61,367 nucleotides of DNA from Methylobacillus sp. (GTDB taxonomy: Bacteria > Pseudomonadota > Gammaproteobacteria > Burkholderiales > Burkholderiaceae_C): positions 169,100 through 230,466 of the forward strand of contig JABBAS010000031.1 in assembly GCA_018607835.1 (NCBI GenBank), read 5' to 3'. The notes below the pieces were generated by a model. It was given only the letters and a program-made list of their open reading frames with translations. It was not told the DNA's origin and did no database searches. Of the stretch, positions 36,707-44,998 are shown piece by piece. Within the stretch, counting starts at the first letter, position 1; the number at the start of each line of letters is the position of its first letter. Both the position numbers and the translations under genes were made by a program.

Positions 36707-38017
36707 TTAGCGCTGCGTGATTGGCTTAACGTTGCGTGCTGTTTCGCCCGTAAACAACTGACGTGGGCGTCCGATCTTGTACTCTGGGTCGCCGATCATC
36801 TCGTTGAGCTGTGCAATCCAACCCGAGGTCCTTGCCAACGCAAATATGCCAGTGAACAGGTTCACAGGTATGCCAATGGCACGCTGCACGATGCCGGAGT
36901 AAAAGTCGACGTTGGGGTAGAGCTTGCGTGAAACAAAGTAATCATCTTCCAGCGCAATCTTCTCTAGTGCCATGGCCAACTTGAAGAGCGGGTCGTTTTC
37001 CAGACCCATCTCAGCCAAAACCTCTTTACACGTCTCTTGCATGAGTTTGGCGCGTGGGTCGTAGTTTTTATATACACGGTGACCGAAGCCCATCAGGCGC
37101 ACGCCAGAGTTCTTATCTTTTACCTGCTCCATGAACTGACCAACCTTTTCTAGGCCGCCCATTCGCTGAATATCCTCAAGCATGTTCAAGCAGGCTTCGT
37201 TGGCACCACCGTGTGCGGGGCCCCACAAACAGGCAACGCCAGCTGCGATGGCTGCAAATGGGTTGGTACCTGACGAGCCACACAGACGAACCGTTGATGT
37301 GGAGGCGTTTTGCTCGTGGTCAGCATGCAGAATAAAGATGCGGTCCAAGGCGCGCTCAAGCACGGGGTTCACCTTGTACTCTTCGCATGGCGTCGCGAAC
37401 ATCATGTGCAAAAAGTTACCGGCATAGCTCAGTGAATTTTTTGGGTAGATATAAGGTTGACCAATTTTGTATTTGTACGCCATCGCAACCATCGTTGGCA
37501 TCTTGGCGATGAGGCGAATGGCGGCAATGTGTCTATGCTCTGGGTTATTGATGTCCGTGCTGTCATGGTAGAACGCTGACATACCGCCAACCAAACCAGT
37601 GAGCACAGCCATTGGGTGCGCATCGCGGCGAAAGCCACGCATGAAGAATTGCATTTGGTCATTCACCATGGTGTGGCTAGTGACCAGGTGGTCGAAGTCC
37701 TTTTTCTGCTGCGCATTAGGCAAATCACCGTTTAGCAGCAGGTAGCAGGTGTCTAGGTAATCGCACTGAGTGGCCAGCTGCTCGATGGGGTAGCCGCGGT
37801 ATAGCAGCTCACCTTTGTCGCCATCGATGTAGGTAATGGTCGATTGGCACGACGCCGTTGATAAAAATCCGGGGTCATATGTGAACATGCCGGTCTGCGC
37901 GTAGAGCTTGCGGATGTCAACGACATCAGGGCCGACGCTACCACTGTAAACGGGCATTTCTACGCTGGGGCTGCCATTGCTAAAAGAGAGTGTGGCTTGA
38001 TTATCAGCAAGTTTCAT
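36707..38017 (-). CDS. gltA: Citrate synthase (type II)
   Basis: Condenses acetyl-CoA and oxaloacetate. The catalytic His regions [15 protein letters not shown] and [13 protein letters not shown] and the later catalytic Asp segment ([11 protein letters not shown]) are visible. The N-terminal beta domain ([23 protein letters not shown]) marks the hexameric NADH-sensitive type. Length 436 residues. It lies 27 bases downstream of sdhE, so it is probably the last gene of the sdhCDAB-sdhE-gltA operon. Confidence 0.97.
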   Translation of the reverse strand: MKLADNQATLSFSNGSPSVEMPVYSGSVGPDVVDIRKLYAQTGMFTYDPGFLSTASCQSTITYIDGDKGELLYRGYPIEQLATQCDYLDTCYLLLNGDLPNAQQKKDFDHLVTSHTMVNDQMQFFMRGFRRDAHPMAVLTGLVGGMSAFYHDSTDINNPEHRHIAAIRLIAKMPTMVAMAYKYKIGQPYIYPKNSLSYAGNFLHMMFATPCEEYKVNPVLERALDRIFILHADHEQNASTSTVRLCGSSGTNPFAAIAAGVACLWGPAHGGANEACLNMLEDIQRMGGLEKVGQFMEQVKDKNSGVRLMGFGHRVYKNYDPRAKLMQETCKEVLAEMGLENDPLFKLAMALEKIALEDDYFVSRKLYPNVDFYSGIVQRAIGIPVNLFTGIFALARTSGWIAQLNEMIGDPEYKIGRPRQLFTGETARNVKPITQR

Positions 38018-38044
38018 GACTCAGTTTCCTTGTCTAGTTGAGTG

Positions 38045-38320
38045 TTATGCGCTGGCACGCATGAGAGGCAGGAGTGCCATGACATCGGCGGTAGCCAATG
38101 CGCCTTGCGGCTCTTTCCGTGCCAATAACAGGTCCAGTAAATCGTTATCGGATAAATCCATTAAGTCGGTAACAGCTTGCGCCTGATCGACCGTTAGGGA
38201 CGCTTCGTAGCGCTTAAAAAAACGTTCGATGAACAAGTCGTTCTCTAGCAGGCCTCGTCGGCAACGCCACTTGAGTTTACTCAACTCGCGTTCGCCAATG
38301 AGGGGGCTGCTGGTCTGCAT
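38045..38320 (-). CDS. sdhE: FAD assembly factor SdhE
   Basis: Small protein (91 residues) that assists covalent flavinylation of SdhA. The conserved RGxxE motif is present as RRGLLENDL, after SKLKWRC, followed by the helical bundle residues (IERFFKRYEASLT). Its position between sdhB and gltA fits the role exactly. Confidence 0.93.
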   Translation of the reverse strand: MQTSSPLIGERELSKLKWRCRRGLLENDLFIERFFKRYEASLTVDQAQAVTDLMDLSDNDLLDLLLARKEPQGALATADVMALLPLMRASA

Positions 38321-38337
38321 ATTATTGGGCTGTCTAA

Positions 38338-39048
38338 TTAAACAGCGCGTAAAACCATCATTTCTTTGATCTTACCAATGGCCTTCGTGGGGTTCAGACC
38401 CTTGGGGCAAACATCGACACAGTTCATGATGGTGTGGCAACGGAATAGACGGTAAGGATCTTCCAAGTTGTCCAAGCGCTCAGACGTCGCCTCATCACGG
38501 CTGTCCGCAATAAAGCGATACGCCTGTAACAAGCCTGCAGGGCCCACAAATTTGTCGGGATTCCACCAAAAGCTTGGGCAGCTGGTGGAGCAACTCGCGC
38601 ACAAAATGCACTCGTACAGGCCGTTCAGTTCATCGCGCTCTTCGGGGGACTGCAGGCGCTCTTTGTCGGGCACCTGCGTGGTGTTGACCAGATAGGGCTT
38701 GATGGAGTTGTACTGCTTGAAGAACAGGGTCATGTCGACAATCAGGTCGCGCACGACAGGCAAGCCAGGTAGCGGCTTGAGTACGATGGTTTGCGGCAAC
38801 GTGAGCAAGTTTGTCAAACAAGCCAACCCATTTTTGCCGTTGATGTTCATGGCATCCGAACCACACACGCCCTCGCGGCATGAGCGACGGAAGGTGATGC
38901 TGGGGTCTTGTGCTTTGAGCTTCATCAAGGCGTCTAGCAGCATGCGCTCTGAACCGTCGAGTTCAATGTCGATGGTTTGCATGTACGGCTTGGCGTCCTT
39001 TTCAGGGTCGTAACGGTAGATTTTGAATGTGCGGGTATTTTTAGACAT
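38338..39048 (-). CDS. sdhB: Succinate dehydrogenase iron-sulfur subunit
   Basis: Carries electrons from SdhA to quinone. The [2Fe-2S] site is CREGVCGSD (Cys57, Cys62, Asp65 as in E. coli) with Cys77. The [4Fe-4S] and [3Fe-4S] cysteines are in CILCASCSTSCPSF (about 147-157) and CHTIMNCVDVCPKGL (near 204-214). Length 236 residues. Confidence 0.97.
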   Translation of the reverse strand: MSKNTRTFKIYRYDPEKDAKPYMQTIDIELDGSERMLLDALMKLKAQDPSITFRRSCREGVCGSDAMNINGKNGLACLTNLLTLPQTIVLKPLPGLPVVRDLIVDMTLFFKQYNSIKPYLVNTTQVPDKERLQSPEERDELNGLYECILCASCSTSCPSFWWNPDKFVGPAGLLQAYRFIADSRDEATSERLDNLEDPYRLFRCHTIMNCVDVCPKGLNPTKAIGKIKEMMVLRAV

Positions 39049-39068
39049 GTTGGTTTGCTCCGTATTCT

Positions 39069-40874
39069 TTAGAAGGTGCGCACTTTGGGTGGCACTGAGT
39101 CAACGGTGAGTGGCTTCAAGTTGACGGGCTTGTAAGACAACGAGTTATCTGCACTGTGCCACAACGTGTGCTTCATCCACTCTTTGTCGTTGCGACCCAG
39201 CGGGAATTCGGCATCGTCTGAGGGGCGCTCGTAGTCGTATACCGTGTGTGCACCGCGGCACTCGTGGCGCGCGGCGGCAGAGGTCATGGTGGCTTGCGCG
39301 CACTCGATGAGGTTCTCAACTTCCAATGCCTCGATGCGTGCGGTGTTGAAGGTTTTGGACTTGTCACCCAAGTGGATCTTCGCGACGCGCTCGCGCATGC
39401 TATTAATTTGCGCGACGCCTTCGTCCATGGTCTCTTGCGTGCGGAACACGCCCGCATGCAACTGCATGGACTTGCGGATGTCGTCGGCAACGTCTTGCGC
39501 GTACTCGCCGTCTGTAGACGCATCCAAGCGAGCCAAGCGCGCGAGCGACTTGTCTGCGGCATCCGCAGGCAATGGCTTGTGCTCTTTTTGCTTGTCATTA
39601 AACGACACGATGTGGTTGCCTGCTGCGCGACCAAAGACCAGTAAGTCGAGCAATGAATTTGTGCCTAAGCGGTTGGCGCCGTGTACGCTCACACAGGAGC
39701 ATTCGCCCACGGCGTACAGGCCGTTAACGACCTGTTGCGTTCCGTCTGCGCCCGGGGTCACGACTTGGCCGTTGATGTTGGTCGGAATACCGCCCATTTG
39801 GTAGTGAATGGTTGGCACCACGGGGATAGGCTCGCGCGTGATGTCGACGTTCGCGAAGTTCACACCAATTTCGTAGACCGAGGGAATCCGCTTGTGGATG
39901 GTCTCGGCGCCGAGGTGGTCCAGCTTCATATGGATGTAATCTTTGTTAGGCCCGCAGCCGCGGCCTTCCTTGATCTCTTGGTCCATACAGCGTGAAACGA
40001 AGTCTCGCGGTGCCAAGTCCTTTAGTGTCGGTGCATAGCGCTCCATGAAGCGCTCACCGTCGCTATTGAGCAAAATCGCGCCTTCGCCTCGGCAACCTTC
40101 TGTGAGCAACACACCGGCACCGGCAACGCCTGTGGGGTGGAATTGCCAGAACTCCATGTCTTGCAACGGAATGTCTGCGCGTGCCGCCATGCCCATACCG
40201 TCGCCCGTGTTGATGAAGGCATTGGTGGATGCGGCAAAAATACGTCCAGCACCGCCGGTTGCCAGCATGGTGGTTTTGGCTTCAAGGACGTACACGTCGC
40301 CGGTTTCCATTTCCATGGCGGTGACGCCGACCACGTCGCCATCGGCGTCACGGATCAGGTCAAGCGCCATCCACTCTACGAAAAATGTGGTTCGCGCCTC
40401 GACGTTTTGCTGGTACAGCGTGTGAAGCATTGCGTGCCCTGTACGGTCAGCCGCCGCACAGGCGCGTTGCACCGGCTTCTCGCCGTAGTTGGCGGTGTGG
40501 CCGCCAAAAGGACGCTGATAAATCGTGCCATCGGGGTTGCGGTCGAATGGCATACCCATGTGCTCGAGGTCGTACACCACCTTGGGTGCTTCACGACACA
40601 TGAACTCAATGGCGTCTTGGTCACCCAGCCAATCCGAGCCCTTGACTGTGTCGTAGAAGTGGTAGTGCCAGTTGTCCTCGGACATGTTACCCAGCGAGGC
40701 ACCAATGCCGCCCTGCGCGGCAACGGTGTGTGAGCGCGTGGGAAAAACCTTGGATAACACGGCAACATTTAGACCGGCGCGCGCCAACTGCAATGAGGCG
40801 CGCATGCCTGAGCCGCCCGCGCCGACGATGATGACGTCGAAACGTCGCTTTGGCAGAGTTGAGGTTGTCGTCAT
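39069..40874 (-). CDS. sdhA: Succinate dehydrogenase flavoprotein subunit
   Basis: Oxidises succinate with covalently bound FAD. The FAD loop is VGAGGSGMRAS (about 18-27) and the covalent His49 is in SHTVAAQGG. ENWHYHFYDTVKGSDWLGDQ and the HxMGGI-like HYQMGGIPTN stretch bind substrate. The C terminus DSVPPKVRTF is standard. Length 601 residues. Confidence 0.98.
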   Translation of the reverse strand: MTTTSTLPKRRFDVIIVGAGGSGMRASLQLARAGLNVAVLSKVFPTRSHTVAAQGGIGASLGNMSEDNWHYHFYDTVKGSDWLGDQDAIEFMCREAPKVVYDLEHMGMPFDRNPDGTIYQRPFGGHTANYGEKPVQRACAAADRTGHAMLHTLYQQNVEARTTFFVEWMALDLIRDADGDVVGVTAMEMETGDVYVLEAKTTMLATGGAGRIFAASTNAFINTGDGMGMAARADIPLQDMEFWQFHPTGVAGAGVLLTEGCRGEGAILLNSDGERFMERYAPTLKDLAPRDFVSRCMDQEIKEGRGCGPNKDYIHMKLDHLGAETIHKRIPSVYEIGVNFANVDITREPIPVVPTIHYQMGGIPTNINGQVVTPGADGTQQVVNGLYAVGECSCVSVHGANRLGTNSLLDLLVFGRAAGNHIVSFNDKQKEHKPLPADAADKSLARLARLDASTDGEYAQDVADDIRKSMQLHAGVFRTQETMDEGVAQINSMRERVAKIHLGDKSKTFNTARIEALEVENLIECAQATMTSAAARHECRGAHTVYDYERPSDDAEFPLGRNDKEWMKHTLWHSADNSLSYKPVNLKPLTVDSVPPKVRTF

Positions 40875-40877
40875 GGC

Positions 40878-41243
40878 TTAGAGTCTCCAAAGAGCTTGAA
40901 TGGCCCAGCCTGCACACGCAATCAGCCAAACCAAGGTAAACAGATGTAGTGCCAGGCGCAGACCGACTGGCTTGATGTAGTCCATCCAAATGTCACGCAT
41001 GCCTACCCACACGTGATAGAGAAGGGAAAGAATGACTGTAAAGGTGAAGACCTTCATCCACTGCGCGGCAAAAATACCTGCCCACACCGCGTAGGTAATG
41101 GGGCCGCTGGTGAGCAGCACCTGAGCTAACAGCAACACGGTGAACAGGGCCATCAAGACGGCGGTAGCCCGTTGGGCCATCCAGTCCCGCAAGCCATAGT
41201 GCGCGCCGGTAACGACGCGCTTAGAACCAAAATTTACTGACAT
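40878..41243 (-). CDS. sdhD: Succinate dehydrogenase membrane anchor SdhD
   Basis: Membrane anchor with three hydrophobic helices (about 28-48, 55-80 and 93-118) in 121 residues. The conserved SLLYHVWVGMRDIWMDY segment contains the likely heme-ligand His and quinone-site residues. The sequence is less conserved than SdhA/B, so the call leans on position between sdhC and sdhA. Confidence 0.92.
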   Translation of the reverse strand: MSVNFGSKRVVTGAHYGLRDWMAQRATAVLMALFTVLLLAQVLLTSGPITYAVWAGIFAAQWMKVFTFTVILSLLYHVWVGMRDIWMDYIKPVGLRLALHLFTLVWLIACAGWAIQALWRL

Positions 41244-41264
41244 GAGAAATCCTTGGTTGATTAA

Positions 41265-41696
41265 TTAATACAGGCCAAACAATTTGGCGCCGAGGATTGC
41301 GGTGAGGCCAAAACCGATCACCAAGGTGGCCAAGGCCGACGACTTGCCGAAGGATTTGGTCACCGAGTGCGTGGCATCCATGTAAAGGTGTCGCACACCT
41401 GCCGTGAAGTGATGCAAATAAGCCCAGATCAGCGCCAAGGCCACCAGCTTTAGAAACCAGCCTGGGTAGACACTGACCCCATCAACGAATGCTGATGTGA
41501 GGTAGTTGTAGGAGATTTCTGACGAAACAGACTTGTCGAACATCCAGATGATGAAGGGCATCAAAACAAACATTAACAAGCCGCTCACGCGGTGCAATAT
41601 CGACACCCAACCTGCGGGCGGTAGCCGGTAGGTTGTCAGATCGGTGAAGGCGTTGATGTTGCGGAATTCAGGCCGCTGTTTTTTCAACTGGGTCAT
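41265..41696 (-). CDS. sdhC: Succinate dehydrogenase cytochrome b556 subunit SdhC
   Basis: Membrane subunit at the quinone site. The HRVSG motif (residues 35-39, SILHRVSGLLMF) and the C-terminal HHFTAGVRHLYMD segment with the heme-ligand His are typical. Three membrane helices in 143 residues. It is the first gene of the sdh-gltA operon, with a palindrome-bearing promoter region about 100 bases upstream. Confidence 0.95.
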   Translation of the reverse strand: MTQLKKQRPEFRNINAFTDLTTYRLPPAGWVSILHRVSGLLMFVLMPFIIWMFDKSVSSEISYNYLTSAFVDGVSVYPGWFLKLVALALIWAYLHHFTAGVRHLYMDATHSVTKSFGKSSALATLVIGFGLTAILGAKLFGLY

Positions 41697-41793
41697 GGCT
41701 AAGGGCTTCCTGTTTTGAGACGTCTGTAAACGCTGAGGTGCAAGGTATCGTGGGGTTCGTAACTCAGATGTAACTACTCGTGATCTCTGATTC

Positions 41794-41808
41794 TATTGCA
41801 ATGCAATA
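41794..41808. promoter_or_regulatory. Perfect 15-base palindrome upstream of sdhC
   Basis: TATTGCA-A-TGCAATA at 41794-41808, between sdhC (-) and the GntR gene (-). On the minus strand it overlaps where a core promoter could lie (TTCAAC, then 17 bases, then TGCAAT; or TAGAAT at 41795-41790). The flanking ATAAGA (41806-41811) equals one half of the TCTTATATAAGA palindrome found at 42761. A role as an sdh operator is inferred. Confidence 0.45.
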
Positions 41809-41901
41809 AGATTTTTAGTTGAAGGTCTTCGCATCGTTACGCGATTTCGTCATTGACGTGTATCAACCGTAACCTCGGCGACTTTGTCGTGTGCGCTGGT
41901 G

Positions 41902-42696
41902 TCAGTTCAACTCATTTTTGTAATGGTGTGTGTCAGTGCGATAGAGCGCGCGACGCAACTCCATGGGCGCATTGTTATAGGTGTAGGCGACGCGCTCCAC
42001 GCTCAAAAGCGGGGTATCCGCACTCACCTCTAGCAGTTCGCACGCGGCTGGATCGGGGGAAACGGCCTTGATGCGCTCTTCTGCCCGCACCATGCGTACG
42101 CCGAAAACGGATTCAAATAGGCTGTACATGGCGCCCGGGTGGGCGCTGAGTTGCGCGACACTGAGCCCCTTAAATGGCGTGGCGGGCAACCAAATATCTT
42201 CACAAATGGTGGGTATGCCAGAAAACCCCAAGACCCGACGCATCTGTAGCAGGGGGTCGGCAGTCCGTAGGTTCAATAAGCGGGCTATTTCTGCAGAAGC
42301 CCTGACACGGCGACAAAACACAATGTGACGTTCCGCCGGCCCTTCGGTCTGTATGGTGCCGACGTCTGGCTCAAGGCGCAAGAACCGGTACTGCACCTGA
42401 CGCTCCGAGTGGGTCGCAACGAACGTGCCTTTGCCTTGTTTGCGCACGAGCAGGTTGGACGCGGCAAGCTCGTCAATGGCCTTGCGCACCGTGCCTTGGC
42501 TGACGCCAAACCGTGCGGCCAGATCGAACTCACTGGGAATCACTTCGCCAGGTTGCCACTCTGCATTTTCAAGGCCTTGCAAAATTTGCGCCTTTATTTG
42601 CTGATACAGCGGACTGAATGCGGGCGCGCCCAAGGCGCTTGCGTTGCCATCATTCGCGGCGTTGGTTGTGGGGGTGTTTATTTGGGGTGTTCGCAT
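41902..42696 (-). CDS. GntR-family regulator with UTRA ligand domain (HutC type)
   Basis: Transcription factor of 264 residues. The winged-helix domain (about 28-95) shows YQQIKAQILQGLENAEWQPG, PSEFDLAARFGVSQGTVRKAIDELA and RKQGKGTFVA. The UTRA effector domain (about 115-255) has the HutC-type pattern and ends with NNAPMELRRALYRTDTHHY. It lies between the sdh-gltA arm (same strand, 205 bases downstream) and the divergent mdh-acnB arm, so it probably controls TCA genes, perhaps in response to a di- or tricarboxylate. Ligand is unknown. A 12-base palindrome lies 64 bases before its start. Confidence 0.9.
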   Translation of the reverse strand: MRTPQINTPTTNAANDGNASALGAPAFSPLYQQIKAQILQGLENAEWQPGEVIPSEFDLAARFGVSQGTVRKAIDELAASNLLVRKQGKGTFVATHSERQVQYRFLRLEPDVGTIQTEGPAERHIVFCRRVRASAEIARLLNLRTADPLLQMRRVLGFSGIPTICEDIWLPATPFKGLSVAQLSAHPGAMYSLFESVFGVRMVRAEERIKAVSPDPAACELLEVSADTPLLSVERVAYTYNNAPMELRRALYRTDTHHYKNELN

Positions 42697-42760
42697 GGTG
42701 ACGTCTTTTCGGCTGGCGCGGTAGCGCGCCGATCGCCATTAATGGTCAGCAAAAATTATA

Positions 42761-42772
42761 TCTTATATAAGA
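42761..42772. promoter_or_regulatory. 12-base palindrome TCTTATATAAGA in the gntR-mdh divergent region
   Basis: Perfect dyad between the GntR gene (-, start 42696) and mdh (+, start 42929). A position between a GntR gene and its divergent neighbour is typical for the regulator's own operator. The same 12 bases occur once more at 51259-51270. Assignment to this GntR protein is inference; the site could also contain promoter -10 sequence. Confidence 0.5.
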
Positions 42773-42928
42773 CACAAGACGTTGACTTCTAGGGTTTACC
42801 AGAGTAAACTCACGCCCAGTTTCTGGTGGAGCAGCGGCGTCTTTCGCTTGGCTTCCAAGCGGCCATCACGCCGGCTTGTTTCCCCTCGCAACCCCTCTTT
42901 TATTTTTCACTCTTAATGGAGTCTCGAT

Positions 42929-43915
42929 ATGAGTAAGAATCCCGTTCGCGTGGCTGTTACTGGCGCCGCTGGTCAAATTGGTTACGCCTTGTTATTCCGC
43001 ATTGCCTCCGGCGATATGTTGGGTAAAGACCAGCCCGTTATTCTCCAATTGCTTGAAATCCCCGACGAGAAGGCGCAAAACGCGCTCAAAGGCGTGATGA
43101 TGGAGTTGGATGATTGCGCATTCCCATTGCTGACGAGCATGAGTGCGCATAGCGACCCGATGACCGCCTTTAAAGATGCCGACTACGCGTTATTGGTCGG
43201 CTCACGCCCACGCGGCCCTGGTATGGAGCGCGCCGAGTTGTTGGCCATGAACGGCGCTATCTTCACAGCCCAAGGCAAAGCCTTGAACGCAGTAGCGAGC
43301 CGCGATGTCAAGGTGTTGGTGGTGGGTAACCCCGCGAATACCAACGCCTATATCGCCATGAAGAGCGCGCCAGACTTGAATCCACGTAACTTCACCGCGA
43401 TGCTGCGCTTGGATCACAACCGTGCCGCGAGCCAAATCGCCGCTAAGACGGGCAAGGCGGTTGCCGATATTGAGAAGCTGTGCGTGTGGGGCAACCACTC
43501 GCCGACCATGTATGCCGACTACCGTTTTGCAACCATCGCGGGTGAATCGGTGAAGGACATGATCAATGATCAAGACTGGAATGCAAACACGTTTTTGCCA
43601 ACCGTCGGTAAGCGTGGTGCCGCCATTATTGAGGCGCGCGGCTTGAGTTCTGCTGCATCGGCTGCCAATGCAGCGATTGACCACATGCGCGATTGGGCGA
43701 TGGGTACCGACGGTGCTTGGGTCACCATGGGCGTGGCGTCGCGCGGCGAATACGGTATTCCGGAAGGCGTGATGTTTGGTTTCCCCGTAACCTGTGCCAA
43801 TGGTGACTACACCATCGTCGACGGTTTGGAAATTGATGCCTTCAGTCAAACCTGCATTGATAAGACGCTCAAAGAGTTGACTGACGAGCAAGCGGGCGTT
43901 GCCCATTTGGTCTAA
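42929..43915 (+). CDS. mdh: Malate dehydrogenase (NAD-dependent)
   Basis: Interconverts malate and oxaloacetate. The nucleotide loop [12 protein letters not shown] is at about 11-22, substrate Arg residues are in [24 protein letters not shown] follows, and the catalytic His190 is in WGNHSPTMY. It is the cytosolic-type MDH (LDH-like subgroup 'MDH 2'), 328 residues, usual in Betaproteobacteria. A good ribosome site (AATGGAG) precedes the ATG. It is first gene of the mdh-citE-like-acnB arm. Confidence 0.97.
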   Translation: MSKNPVRVAVTGAAGQIGYALLFRIASGDMLGKDQPVILQLLEIPDEKAQNALKGVMMELDDCAFPLLTSMSAHSDPMTAFKDADYALLVGSRPRGPGMERAELLAMNGAIFTAQGKALNAVASRDVKVLVVGNPANTNAYIAMKSAPDLNPRNFTAMLRLDHNRAASQIAAKTGKAVADIEKLCVWGNHSPTMYADYRFATIAGESVKDMINDQDWNANTFLPTVGKRGAAIIEARGLSSAASAANAAIDHMRDWAMGTDGAWVTMGVASRGEYGIPEGVMFGFPVTCANGDYTIVDGLEIDAFSQTCIDKTLKELTDEQAGVAHLV

Positions 43916-43933
43916 GCGCTTGAAGGCAACGTC

Positions 43934-44986
43934 GTGAAAGTCATCACCAACCACCACCCGCGCAGCGTGCTGCTGGGCGCGCAGGCGGCTCAATTAGGGT
44001 TGCCAGTTTGTGATCACTATTGCGGCGTTATGCCGCGCATGATCAAGAGCTTGGCGTTGCAAAGAACGCTGATGCAGGAGTTTGGTACGTGCGTATTTGA
44101 CGTCACCCTCGATTGCGAAGACGGTGCGCCTGTTGGAGAAGAAATTGCCCATGCCGAAGCGATCGCCGCTTTGTTATTGGACCAACAGCCGGCGCACAAC
44201 GGCGCGCGAGTGGGGGTGCGTCTGCATTCTTTGGATAGTGGATTAGAGTCTCATCCGCGGCGCACGCACTTCGAGGATGATGCGCGCATTATCTTGACGC
44301 AAGCAAGTGCTCAGATTGCTTATGTGATGGTGCCCAAAATCGAGTCGGTGTCTGATGTCGATAAGGCATGCAAAGTCATCGACGAAGCGATTGCCGTGTC
44401 AGACGGTGGCAATGTCTTTCAACGTCGCGCCATGCCGTTGCATGTGCTCATTGAGTCACCTGCCGCCGTTCATCAGGTGCACGCGATTGCGGCGCACCCG
44501 CGTGTGCAATCCATGAGCTTTGGCCTGATGGACTTTATATCCAGTCACGGGGGCGCGATCCCTGATTCTGCGATGAACGTGGACGGACAATTTAGTCATC
44601 CGTTGGTCGTGCGAGCCAAACTTGAAATCGCGAGTGCCTGCCATGCGGCAGGTAAAGTGCCGTCGCACTGCGTGATGACTGAGTTCAAAGATATCGCTGC
44701 CCTGCGCTTGGCGGCACAGCGGGCCAACCGGGAGTTGGGCTTTACACGGATGTGGAGTATTCACCCCGATCAAATTCGCCCGATCATTGATGCTTTTTCA
44801 CCGAGCACCGACGATGTGGCGCATGCCGGCCGTGTGATCACGGCTGCGTTGGCGGCGCAGTGGGCGCCCGTCTCGGTTGACGACCAATTGCATGACCGTG
44901 CGAGTTATCGTTTTTATTGGCAACTATTGGAGCGTGCACACACAACCGGTGTGGCCGTGCCTGAGTCGTTGCAACACTTTTTTTAA
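43934..44986 (+). CDS. HpcH/HpaI-family CoA-ester lyase, CitE-like
   Basis: TIM-barrel lyase of the citrate-lyase-beta / malyl-CoA-lyase family. The metal-binding region FDVTLDCEDGAPVG (about 51-64) and a second conserved block MSFGLMDFISSHG are visible. Length 350 residues is longer than classical CitE, and no citD, citF or citC is nearby. So it is not part of citrate lyase. Start is GTG 43934 with GAAGG before it. Its place between mdh and acnB suggests a stand-alone lyase acting on a malyl-, citramalyl- or methylmalyl-type CoA ester. The exact substrate is unknown to me. Confidence 0.75.
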   Translation: MKVITNHHPRSVLLGAQAAQLGLPVCDHYCGVMPRMIKSLALQRTLMQEFGTCVFDVTLDCEDGAPVGEEIAHAEAIAALLLDQQPAHNGARVGVRLHSLDSGLESHPRRTHFEDDARIILTQASAQIAYVMVPKIESVSDVDKACKVIDEAIAVSDGGNVFQRRAMPLHVLIESPAAVHQVHAIAAHPRVQSMSFGLMDFISSHGGAIPDSAMNVDGQFSHPLVVRAKLEIASACHAAGKVPSHCVMTEFKDIAALRLAAQRANRELGFTRMWSIHPDQIRPIIDAFSPSTDDVAHAGRVITAALAAQWAPVSVDDQLHDRASYRFYWQLLERAHTTGVAVPESLQHFF

Positions 44987-44998
44987 TTGGAGCCTGAC

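Noticed and set aside
43202-43993. A 263-codon open frame on the minus strand opposite mdh
   Set aside because: It mirrors mdh codon periodicity, has no recognisable domain or ribosome site, and mdh is certain. Long antisense frames of this kind occur opposite many GC-rich genes here (for example 16124-16741 opposite degP and 40137-40733 opposite sdhA).
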